From the NCBI GenBank assembly GCA_029339505.1, contig JAQISU010000022.1, positions 13,656,001 through 13,720,000 of the forward strand: DNA of 64,000 nucleotides. Direction: 5' to 3'. A model generated the notes under the pieces. It was not told the origin of the DNA, searched no databases, and worked only from the letters and a program-made list of their open reading frames with translations. Both the position numbers and the translations under genes were made by a program. This stretch comes from Unio delphinus. Taxonomy: Eukaryota > Mollusca > Bivalvia > Unionida > Unionidae. Positions 53,851 through 64,000 of this stretch are shown in pieces; the stretch's first letter is position 1; each line of letters starts with the position of its first letter.

Positions 53851-56495
53851 ATATAAAGATTACGTCACGGGAGATAAAACATGATGTATTTGTAAATTTC
53901 GTTGTACAAACTATAGTACATACTTTTTCAAATGTGCCTTAACATGTACCATCATGGATGCTCATCAAGTTCATCTAGTTACGTGTGTTGGCACGATACA
54001 GGATAATGCAGTGCTATTGGTTACGTTATTCTCTTTCGTCTTTCATATGTTAAAATGGTCCAGTGAGTGATGTGTATATATTTTTATCATTATTTTGCAT
54101 CATTGAATAAATTAATTTTATTTCTCAAACGATGGTTGCATTTCAATTGACCGAGTCCATTCATATGACTGACAGAAATTTCACTTGAAATGAGTCACCC
54201 TTAAACTTTCATAGGAAACGAGTCTATCCCCAAGAGTGTCGTACATTTCATATGAAATGAGCCCATTTCCAAGGCTGTCATATATTTCAGATGACAGCAT
54301 GGTACGTGGGGACACTAATAATGTAACCTCTTGACTGGGATTTCCTTGTCTCAGTGGCCGCCCCTCGCCCATATATATTTTTAATCTCAAGCCATTTTAT
54401 GACCTTCCTAAAAGCACCGACTACCTGGTCAAAATCCCCAAAATGTGTTATTTAACAAGATAACCGGGTGGGATTTCCTGATTCACAACATAACACTTTT
54501 GACGATGATATACATCAAATGTTTAATAATGAATGACTTGAATAAGCAATTAATTATGAATACATGCGTGTACATATCATCCAAATATTGGGTTAATTAA
54601 CATAAAAACGCACAAATGCAATGATGAAAAATACTTATAGATTACTTTACAACATACAATGTGAAAGAGTGAATGATTCAGTGATTTCACAATGAAAAGA
54701 TGGATATAGTTTACTCAGCTAGTAAACAATGTAGAATTATACTTGTGTATTAAAATGAATTGTCTTAGTGAAGTTTTGCAAACAAAAAGGGACAGATATT
54801 CAAATCATCTTTACAGTCCCGAAAGACACCATGCGTTTTACGAACCCCAAATAAAGACCTCGGCTAATAGACTGATACAGTAGAGCTTCACAGCTGCTAC
54901 CGATAATTCTTGTGGTCGGCTTTACAGCTTGCACCATGTCGACCCCGATCACTCCGATAACTTTGAACGCTCGTGTCACTCAGGTCACTACAGACACACT
55001 CTATACACCTTACATACTCCAAACCTTCTGGACGCTCCAGATACTCTACAGAGTTATACACACATCAGAGCTCTATAATTCCAGACAGTTCGGACAGCTC
55101 TTCACACTCCGGAAGCTAAACATAACTCTACACACTCCGGACACTCCAGATAGCTGAAAACATATCCAATATCGTGTACTACATGATTTTATTGATTGAA
55201 TGCAATCATGGGAAACTTTGTTAACCCCTCCTTCTGGAATTTGTTGTTTTCAATGAATAGTTTTGGGCACCGTTTTTCGTATCGACTCGCAAAGAGAAAT
55301 TGGGGAGAAATGGTTCGTATACTTCAATATAGACAATTTACCTCCATCGGGGTTTGTTAAGTCATTTATAACATATCACAGCATGAAAAATGCATAAAAC
55401 CACAAGACAAAACCTATGGGTATTGCGTTTTTGGGGTAGGGATTGAGGGAGATGGTACATTTGTACCGTGGAATATACCCTAAATACAAGCGCATTTTAA
55501 ATATTAACTGCAGAAGAAAAAAAAGTATGGACACAAACCAGTTTCAAAAGTGACAGAATTTTGTACAACCACTATATATATTTATTCGTTTACGCGGCTC
55601 ACATAAGCTGGACATTATTCAACTCGTTTTGTGATATAAAAAAAGAAATCATTACCAGTTTGAGATCATCTATATATTGTATACATATAGTTAATTATAT
55701 CAGCGTTGTCATCCTTTAAATTTATGAGTTTTTAAAAAGTTATAATTACAACTGGACGAACAAACATACATTGGAGCAATTGGAGAGAAGTGAGGCACGC
55801 GTAATTAGAATGAATGAATTAATGAATAAACGACTGACAGAATAAATGAATATACAAGAACAAAACCAAATAGTTTAAAAGGTGTACGATATTTGCTTGT
55901 TATATCATTGCTCTTTGATTGTTTTTTTTGTGTTCGTAAGTTTCATCTACTGAGTTGTTGATATTTATCAATTGAAGTATCACTGATAAACGATACCATA
56001 ATCCTAAACCTAAATGGAATAATGCGCTTCGATTATTTACCAACCTTATCTGATCCGTCATTTCAAAACAAGGGTTCAAAGCAAATTGAACACTATCAAA
56101 AAATGGGCAAAAGGATTGATTAAACTTAGTAACGAGATTAGGTAAAACCCAACAAACGTTCATTGTTCTACATCAGCATTTTTTTTCCCTAAAATAAAAT
56201 ATCAAACATATTTAAAAATTAAAAATGACTTACATTGTCTGCATTTTTGGAAGATTATCCTAAACTGTGCTATTAATTTCACAATGTACTTACACCACTG
56301 AAGATTCACAGCAAAAAATCTAAATGCTCTCTCCTGAAAGAATGTCAATGCAGACCTTGAAGGTTTCACGTAATCTAACAGAATAACTTTAATCTCCAAG
56401 TCTTTTGAATACAATGCACACAATTTGAAAGATACTGACAGCATAAATGGAATGTTTTCCACTCCAATGAACAGCTATAAAAAAAATCAAGGTTC
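53850..56495. other. intergenic, no gene recognised
   Basis: AT-rich. A short imperfect duplication lies near 54195-54300 (tttcata...gaaa(c/t)gag(t/c)c). 54950-55150 is rich in acactcc/gacactc words but has no clear gene. Confidence 0.5.
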
Positions 56496-56499
56496 CCCC

Positions 56500-56591
<92 letters not shown>

Positions 56592-56606
56592 ACACACACA
56601 CACACA
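56500..56606. repeat. (CT)n followed by (CA)n microsatellite
   Basis: About 66 bp of CT then about 40 bp of CA with one interruption. Confidence 0.95.
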
Positions 56607-57489
56607 AAAAACTTGTATAAATTTCAGACTAACATACGCTGAGATTTTATTTCGCTTATAAAGTCTCTATATGCGCACAAAATCGACAAAATTCGAATCA
56701 CCAAACGATTCTCGAAAACCTAAAATCATTATCTTATAGACTAACTGTATATTCAGAATCTGACAATCCCATTTTATTGAGCCAATCAACAATTAGATGA
56801 TGCATTATACCTCTACGGGATAAGTGCTATCTAAGTTTAACGCGATATTTTCTTGACTTCCATTTTCATTACATTGATGGCGTACTTGACCGAAACAGTT
56901 GTTGACTTGACCTAGACAATCAGTTCTGACATACGAATGAAAATTCCACACGTATTGTAACTGTACTTTACTATAGTACCAGCCGCTGAATTAAAAGAAT
57001 TTGAAATATAAAGATCATTCATCCAAATGGATTGCGTATAACTACATTATAAACTAGGTTAATTGCCTGTCATAGGAGATCAATAAAAATATAAAATTAA
57101 AAATATTGCGAAGAGCGATATTAAAAGAAGGTTTGAAGATAAAAAAGTAAGATAACCAAAATACTGTTAAAAACTACACAAACATACATAGCTACGTTTT
57201 CATCGGTCGTATTTGGCGCAGCGTTTTAAAAGTAAGCGGTTTGGTCAATTTTCCTAAATTAAGAAATGCTCCAGTAAATGTTTTGACTTCACCTGTTAAA
57301 GTCATTGACTTGTCATGAAATCTGTATCAATTTCCTTTGTCGCTTCTGTCAATATAATACAAGACAGGACATAACCAATGCAAAATAGAAACAACAAACT
57401 GAATGTGTATATACATACTAAAACATTGATTAGCGATAGGAAAAATCTAACATTAGCTAGTTCAGGGACACGAGTGGTTATTCGCACAT

Positions 57490-57800
57490 GTAACTTTCTG
57501 CTTTTGATCCCTTTTCGTTGATTAAGGAACCAAGATATTTGAACTGGCTCACTGTTTCCAGTTCCTCTGACTTTAATCTTGGCTGAGATTTGTTTGCAAA
57601 TATTTGTCATCAGCTTTGTCTTCTCATCGCCGAACTCCATTCAAAATATGGAAGATGTTTCATCCAGGTTCTTCGCTAAGGTCGCACGTTCGTCTTCACT
57701 CTCAGCCAGCTCATCAATGTCGTCTGCAAAGTGGAGGTTGGTGATGCTACGCCTTCCAATGCGAACTGTCCCACAGAGGTTTTCTAGGGCTTCTTAGATT
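57490..57800 (-). pseudogene. LINE reverse transcriptase fragment
   Basis: On the - strand RRSITNLHFADDIDELAESED and EFGDEKTKLMTN are readable, the catalytic box and following block of a LINE RT. Broken by a frame change near 57640. Related to the fragment at 29395-29586. Confidence 0.65.
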
Positions 57801-58030
57801 TATCTAAGATCTCACTCGTCGGGTATGAACCGAAGATTTACCTAAGATCGCAATTATCAAGTATTAACTTAAGATTTACCCAAGATCACATTCATCGGTT
57901 ATTAACTTAAGATCAGTCATCACATATTGTCTTAAGATCACAATCTGCAAGTATTAACCAAAGATTTACATCAGATCGCAATCAAGTATTAACCTAAGAT
58001 CACATCCATCTATTATTATCTTAAGATCAA
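57786..58030. repeat. imperfect tandem repeat, ~45-bp unit
   Basis: About five diverged units of gtattaac(c/t)taagattta(c/t)c(c/t)aagatc(a/g)ca... downstream of the cyclooxygenase stop. Confidence 0.7.
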
Positions 58031-58089
58031 CATTGTTAGCGTCTATTGCCATATAATTTGATAATATAATTGCTTGTCTTACAGAATTT

Positions 58090-58285
58090 GCTCCTCTGTC
58101 TGCGTGTGTTCGAGTCTAAGATTCGGCAAATGTAGTTATGTGAGAAAGCTTGCCAGTAGCTTCTCGTGGGTCGGTGGTTCTTTCCGGGGTTTGTCCGGTT
58201 TCTTCCTCCACCATTAATACTGGCCGCCATGTATAGCCTATATTGTGCTGAAAAAATGGCGTTAAACCATAAAAAAACAAAAACA
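58090..58285 (+). mobile_element. dispersed repeat of molluscan type
   Basis: Contains ccagtagcttctcgtgggtc, ggtttcttcctccaccat and ctggccgccatgtatagcc, ending in atggcgttaaaccataaaaa. This word order recalls an abundant repeat of bivalve and gastropod genomes. Identification is from memory of the motif, not a search. Confidence 0.55.
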
Positions 58286-58994
58286 AAACAGAATTTGCTC
58301 TGTACAAATGGTGTTGTCATTGAGATAGTTCCATTTTTCTACCTCGCAAAAATATTTTGACATTTTATAGCTTCCTTCACTCCAATTAACTCGTGATCTG
58401 ATCATGTGATCCTTACGGTTTTGGTTTTCGCAGGTGTGGAAATATATCTTTTGCACAACCGAGATTAGAAGTATTTATTTCAATATCATTTAATATAGGA
58501 TTAATCTTTGGCCCCGGATATTTTTGTCCTCTGTTCCTGTACATTCAGTTTGAAAGAAGAATAAGATGTTGTCCTTGCCCTACTCTTTGCTACATTGCAA
58601 AAGAATTTTGTGAAACGAATATAATACTACTTATCTTAAGCTGTATTTTATCAGTCATAACCTTGATCATAAATATTGTGCTATCTTTAATTATGAAAAC
58701 TATTTATTTCAATATTTCCCTTTTAATATCACTTAATTTCAAAAAAGTTGGATCAGTTCTATTCCAATGTTCAATATCTGCAATTTCAATATTTTAATTA
58801 TGTTCTCATTAATAAGGCGAAAGGATCATTCATTGTTGGACCTATACTTACGTGCTTTGTAGCAAGCACACAGTCAATAAAAATGGCAACTCATGAAAAT
58901 AGTGAAAGTAGTTGGTGAACTTCTATTACATGGAATAATTTAACATTACATGAAGTCATTTGACATTACATAAACTCGTTTGTGTTTATAATTG

Positions 58995-59398
58995 TTACAA
59001 CTCTGTGTTCTTGTTAACGCTTTCGTTAATAATTTTATCCCGTTTGCAGCAATTTTTCACCTCCTCTGCTACATCCCCTTCAACATAATCAGGAACTCGA
59101 AATGCAATATTTTCTGGACACCCTCCTTTCATATTCTGGCAAAACAATTTCTTAAGAGATGCGGTATTTATGATATCAAAACCTGTTTCTCCACCAAATG
59201 TTGACGGCTTCCAATATCGTGGACTACATATAGGATTCGACATGAGCCCTTTCACTGAAAAAGGTCCACCTATTTCAATAATTGAAGCGCCAAAAATTGC
59301 TCTAGGTCGTAATTTTTCCACCATAAGCCCCACAAAGAATTCCACTCCATCAATGTCGCCGTAAAGTTCTTCAAGATCTTTGGCTAAAGTTTCATCTC
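58995..59398 (-). CDS. PTGS: prostaglandin G/H synthase (cyclooxygenase), terminal exon
   Basis: The enzyme converts arachidonate to PGH2 on the ER/nuclear membrane. The exon follows a TTTCTTCCAG acceptor (59399-59409). It encodes the family's C-terminal catalytic region: LEELYGDID, the [18 protein letters not shown] block and GFDIINTAS. By sheep COX-1 numbering it has Arg513, Ile523, Gly527 and the aspirin-target Ser530 (GGPFSVKGL). It ends in NTEL, like the vertebrate STEL/ERSTEL ER-retention ends. The first two bases complete the Gly codon split with the upstream exon. Tyr385 and the haem ligand lie in exons outside the window. No break is seen, so it is probably a working host gene. Confidence 0.9.
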
Positions 59399-60039
59399 CT
59401 GGAAGAAAGATGGATAATGTTTGAAAAGAAAATGGGTCTTTTTAATTTATTTAAATTTTTTATGCTTACGTCGATTGTACTTTTCATGAAAATCATAAAC
59501 GTTACAAGCGTTGCCTATAAGCCTTTTTTCTATACCAGCTGGTGTTACTATAACGTCTAAAACTACGTGTATCGTTGCACGTTTGTATGCATATATGCAT
59601 CCAAGTATATCTATCCATCCTTCTGTCTATCTATCTAAATCCAAAAATGATCGGATTTGAAAATTATACTCAAGAAGAAAACCTCCAATATTTTTTAATT
59701 GAATACCCTAAATCACTCGAATGAGTAGCTCTGGTGTTACATATTTTCATATCTACCACCTCTGAAAACAAGAAACTCGAACAAAATGTTAGGGTAGACA
59801 TACATCACTTATACTTTTCCAAGTTTCACTGAATTTACACCCGCCCAGCCGACGGAGGATAGTGCATCACATTTAATATTTTGTTTATGATCAAAACCAT
59901 TGAAAAGTGACGTCTAGTGCATAGTTACCATGTCAAGCTTCTTACATAGTCTCGTAGAGCAAGACGTTTTTCTTGCCATGTATTCTTAGTCACTCCTATG
60001 AAATTGACAAGGAGCAGCTATTCCAGTGGCCATACTTTT

Positions 60040-60310
60040 AAGTCGCTCGTATGACAATATAACGGTTCTTCTTACATTATATTTTAGATCGCGCCGGACA
60101 GAGCAACGGTTGTTCTAGGCATATATTTTAAGCCACGTCTGACAGAGCAACGGTTCTTGACATACATTTTAAGATACGCCTGACATAGAGCAATGGTTCG
60201 TCTTTACACAAATTTTAAATCATGTCTGACATAGCGCAACGGTTTATCAGGCCATACAGTTTAAATTACGCCTGATATAGAACAAGGGTTGTAATTGCTA
60301 TATATTTTTA
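60040..60310. repeat. imperfect tandem repeat, ~55-bp unit, in a cyclooxygenase intron
   Basis: About five to six units of ttttaa(g/a)...cg(c/t)(c/t)tgacata(g)agcaa(c/t)ggtt. Within the intron between the two exons. Confidence 0.75.
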
Positions 60311-60619
60311 AGTCATGCTGATGAAAACGAAAACAGAAAATTAGTGAAGGATTTTGAGGAAAACCGTATAGTGAAATGCAACATAGACATTCCAGAGATC
60401 ATTCAGTAATGCTCAAGGTGTACCTCGTGATATGAAGGGAACCAACTTGATATATAACGATGTCCAATCAAATGTGGAATTGAATTGAGTATGTGTGTCA
60501 TTTGTCCATGGATATCGTGTATGTGTCACGCGACAAAGATAAACATGTTCATGGTCATAGGAACTGCGGTTTATATATCATTATGGCCACCCAAACCCTA
60601 GTTCAGAAGAATAATATAT

Positions 60620-60943
<324 letters not shown>

Positions 60944-60944
60944 C

Positions 60945-61089
60945 CTGTTAGTTCCAGAAATGATTTCATAGGCGGCAGCTCAAATCTTTTCTGGTATTGG
61001 TTGAATGACTGGTATCTCAGTTCACGACCATGATCAATCGTCCATTTGGCCACGTGAAGTGTTGAAGAATGATGATTATGATGACTCAT
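60945..61089 (-). CDS. PTGS: prostaglandin G/H synthase (cyclooxygenase), penultimate exon
   Basis: 145 bp between acceptor CCCTTGCAG (ending 61090) and donor ACAG|GTTATAT (intron from 60944). It encodes [34 protein letters not shown] and SFLELTG, matching the vertebrate 'NMDHHILHVA ... LQPFNEYRKRF ... SFQELTG' exon in order and length. The exon ends one base into the Gly codon and the next exon starts with the other two, so the phases agree. The preceding exon (towards Tyr385) is not in the visible 61.1-64 kb. Confidence 0.88.
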
Positions 61090-61105
61090 CTGCAAGGGAA
61101 CGAAT

Positions 61106-61109
<4 letters not shown>

Positions 61110-61187
<78 letters not shown>
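61110..61187. repeat. (AT)n microsatellite upstream of the exon
   Basis: It lies about 20 bp before the acceptor site of the 60945-61089 exon, so both sides of this exon are flanked by (AT)n. Confidence 0.95.
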
Positions 61188-61188
<1 letters not shown>

Positions 61189-61189
61189 C

Positions 61190-62330
61190 TAAAGCCTTAT
61201 GGGGGAAATTATTGTATTTCCAACTATGCAACAGAAATAAATGAGCATATTGTAACTGGTGTTTGTATTTAACCAACACCGACGCAAATCGTTCACAACT
61301 CAGTGACGTCACACTTCAAAAAGTGTAACACACTACTACTGCTACTGGGATTTCGAAAATGAAGAGCACAGGAGGTTCAATTTATTCCCTCAGTACAGGA
61401 TCAACCAAACAGCTTGGATTAAAACCAGAAGATCGATGGTATGCTGTTGTATAACTTTAAAGCCTCTAGTATAGTGCCACATCAATGCCCCTCTTGAAAA
61501 AGTGTCATCAGTATGGTGTACGGGAAACACTTGTCTGGATTGAGGGCTTGCTCGCAAAACCCAAACAAGATCTTCTAAAAGATATCAAATCCAACTCTAC
61601 AAAAGTCCTACAAGTCGTCTCTTAAACCGACTGCTATTCCACCATGGTTTTCTTAAGTCGACACGTACGGTCTTGACCTTCGTAAGCTAAGGAACAAGCA
61701 TACAAAATGCTTGTTAGACTTGTATTTAAAGGTGCCTGAAATATTTGGGTCACAAATACAGAATATCATCAGCAACAGCAGCTAGATTTTACAACCAAAA
61801 CAGAGAATTCCAGTTAACTAGTTTACCAGCATCAGTGTTAAAATGATAGAATGGGGGTGCATGAAAAGACCAAAGAGAATACTAGAATGACCATCAACCG
61901 CTTCCTAGTTGACATACTAGTAAAGTAATGTCTTAAAATCACTTTATGATTAGACTTCAGATCTTAAAATACAGACAGCTCCAAACTGTCTATAGACAAC
62001 AGGTCGTCCTTGTCCCACTTTGTCATAATGTTGAAAAGCTCCCCCAGCTTACACGAGATCCTTCCAAATAATCATTTCAGAAATTATAATTATACTGTTG
62101 CATTTATACTTTATTTATCCACTCCCATCTGCGCTTATACTCAGTTCAGGATGACACGTTTAAGGAAACTGACGATGCATGCAGGTCATTTCTAAAACAT
62201 TCTCACACAATCTTGAATTCATAAATACATTTCTGGTCAAAACAATTACCGTCGATGAGTACTAGTTTTCCATAGGAATTATATGCATCGTTTTCTTCTC
62301 TTCATCTTCACTAATTAATAATGTATCCCC
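61190..62330. other. intronic/intergenic, no exon recognised
   Basis: I looked on the - strand for the preceding cyclooxygenase exons (region of the catalytic Tyr and haem-ligand His) and found none. Confidence 0.45.
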
Positions 62331-62521
62331 CTGAAGGTCTGGGAATGTAGAATTGGCCCGACATGCCTCACTACGTGTCGTAAGAGGCGACTAAGTAGAA
62401 GCAACCTGTTTGCCGAAGGTAGCATCTCGTTTTGGGGAAGGACAGGGTCCTGGTAGGTGAGCAGAGGCTTTCTGATGCAATATAATGCATTGGCCACTAC
62501 TTCTCCTGGATAGACGGATGG

Positions 62522-62728
62522 TTGGGATGGGCCCAGTATCGACAAATCGGTAAGTCACGCAGAGCCCCAGGAAAGGAGCATCACGCCAATTCCAAGGATT
62601 GTGATACTTGGAAACGGGAAGAGTTACGGAGGGTAAAGTACACATCTAACATTCCCTATTCAGAGGCCAGAAAAATTGTACAGGCAAACAATTCTCTTCC
62701 TGGCACATCCTTCTCCACTATCATTTAA
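62522..62728 (+). pseudogene. LINE ORF1 C-terminal fragment
   Basis: The remnant of a Cys-rich knuckle is followed by SKDCDTWKREELRRVKYTSN and a stop. Matches the usual end of gag-like ORF1 in Jockey/I-type LINEs. Confidence 0.55.
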
Positions 62729-62794
62729 CACAATCCAAAAACAAGGAAATACGTTTCAAACATAGACATATGCAACCGATTCAACATCAGCCAC

Positions 62795-62820
62795 TAACAC
62801 ACGCACACACACACACACAG

Positions 62821-62852
<32 letters not shown>
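62795..62852. repeat. (CA)n microsatellite
   Basis: acacacac runs with single g or a interruptions. Confidence 0.9.
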
Positions 62853-62853
<1 letters not shown>

Positions 62854-63128
62854 CCGTTACAAACAACAAAAAAACACGGGATCTACTCAAACAACGTTCA
62901 ATAACACTCCACCACCATAGCAAAAGGGGTCAGCTGACCCCATCAAACTCTATAACAGGTTTGGAGATATTTAAAGCATGGATGCAGAAGAAACTGTTCT
63001 ATGTACTTAAAGTGGCTCCAGGCATACCAACAAAAAATACAGCACCGTACTTCCTCCAGAAAAATAACCACACAGATTGCCGCAGCGAAAGGTTTAACCT
63101 AGCTCCACAATCTTCAACTTAAACCAAT

Positions 63129-63840
63129 AATGCCAAACACCATCATACAATGGAACTGTCGAGGACTTAAAGACAACCACAATTCTATTCTGCTTTTAAA
63201 CGAACATGATCCTGCAGTATTATGTCTTTAGGAAACATTTTTGAAAGATAGGAGAACATCACACTTACAGCGTACTCTCTGTTTAACACATACGTTCAAG
63301 TTTTTGGCAGGGCCTCAGGAGTTTCTGTTGTTTTGAACAATAGAGCCCCTCATAAAACCGTTCCTTTAAATACAAATTTGCAAGCAATTGCTGTAAGCGT
63401 CAATCTAGATCGTGTGATTACTTTTTGTTTTATTTACATACCACCAAACACCAACCTAGTACCAAACCAATTAGACAGTCTTGTTGAACAACTTCCGCGC
63501 CTTTTGTTTAACTCGTGGATTGTGTTGCCCATAACATTTTATGAGGATCAGATCACACAAGTGACATAGACCACAAAGTAGACTTCATTTCTTGACACGA
63601 TATGTGCCACCAAATCACCGACAAATTTACCCCCAGAAACGGGTAGATACACGTGTATAGATTTGACAATTTGCTCTCCTTCGCTGCTTTTGGACTATGA
63701 ACGGAAGGTCGCTGATGACCTTCACAGTAGTGATCACTTTCCAATCTCCATTGAAAATATGAACTCTACAATTGATTACGTAAGTCCACAATGGAATTTA
63801 AAGAAGGCCGACTGGGCTACGTTTGAAACACTGTACAACT
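63129..63840 (+). pseudogene. LINE endonuclease domain, broken
   Basis: Starts ATGCCAAACACC, encoding QWNCRGLKDN. A TAG interrupts at the position of the usual Q-E-T (LCL*ETFLKD). Frame changes follow. The final SDHFP motif is present near 63735. Confidence 0.65.
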
Positions 63841-64000
63841 AGACTTAATGAGGATACAGTATTCAAAGTTAATGACCCTATTCAGCATTGTACTTCTATT
63901 CTAATTAGATTGCAGAAGAATCACTTCCAAAGTCCTCACCTAACTGCAAAAGAACACAAAACCATGTGTCAATAAAGGAATGTGAGGAAGCCAGTAGACA

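Larger units (their letters stand above)
62340..64000 (+). mobile_element. 5' part of another LINE (gag-like ORF1 and endonuclease), decayed
   Basis: An ORF1 remnant with the HHANSKDCDTW...NIPYSEARKIVQ pattern (62520-62700) is followed by a gap with a CA microsatellite. The endonuclease start IIQWNCRGLKDN lies at 63130 and SDHFPISIEN near 63735. Jockey/I-type order. Runs off the window. A relic (gaattggcccgacatgcc...gtcgtaagaggcgactaa) near 62350-62395 is a repeat motif I associate with molluscs. Confidence 0.65.

Noticed and set aside
55900..56462. two - strand ORFs of 86-87 codons as exons of the cyclooxygenase or another host gene
   Set aside because: No family motif, no convincing splice sites, and they lie downstream of the gene's stop codon.

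Overview
The window is nuclear DNA of a marine invertebrate, most likely a mollusc. Two exons of a cyclooxygenase (prostaglandin G/H synthase) gene lie near the right end. The rest is AT-rich intergenic DNA with worn non-LTR retrotransposons, a tRNA-derived SINE and the 'cttcctccaccat...ggccgccat' repeat type that I associate with mollusc genomes. Long (AT)n tracts are scattered throughout.

The main content is a family of Polinton/Maverick (adintovirus-like) endogenous viral elements, seen three times. Copy A (1-7954) enters from the left edge and ends in a terminal repeat; its eight visible virion genes are all open. Copy B (32644-50163, 17,520 bp) is complete from end to end. It has ~212-bp terminal inverted repeats and a flanking TGCCG(A) target duplication, but several genes carry stops or frameshifts. 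A third, badly decayed fragment (about 30240-32420) matches the polymerase/zinc-finger/HNH part of copy B and sits just outside copy B's left end.

Copy B is laid out as follows. At the left end are a packaging ATPase (-), a zinc-ribbon/phospholipase A2 protein (+) and a retrovirus-type integrase (+). Next is a very large (-) gene fusing a family B DNA polymerase, a superfamily 1 helicase and an HNH nuclease-like domain, with a zinc-finger protein and an HNH endonuclease divergent from it. A repeat-rich 1.4-kb non-coding centre and two small unknown ORFs follow. The right half is a block of rightward virion genes: unknown conserved protein, small basic protein, major capsid protein (MCP), PX-like core protein, adenain-like protease, candidate fibre, two-helix membrane protein and penton-like minor capsid protein. 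Copy A shows the same block in the same order. Replication and integration genes sit left, capsid and maturation genes right. Almost every gene start carries a TATAATAATG-like motif directly at the ATG. Tiny hairpins (typically a 6-7 bp stem with a 3-nt loop) sit between genes and also, in frame, inside coding sequences.

Elsewhere: 8.9-15.6 kb, a decayed RNase H-bearing LINE (I/Nimb-like); 16.2-20.0 kb, a decayed second LINE; 20-30 kb, AT-rich DNA with LINE 3' ends, a SINE and a 99-bp perfect palindrome with a 9-bp target duplication; 51.1-53.8 kb, a CR1-like LINE split by a 1.1-kb foldback element; 57-61.1 kb, the 3' end of the cyclooxygenase gene on the - strand; 62.3-64 kb, the start of another LINE.
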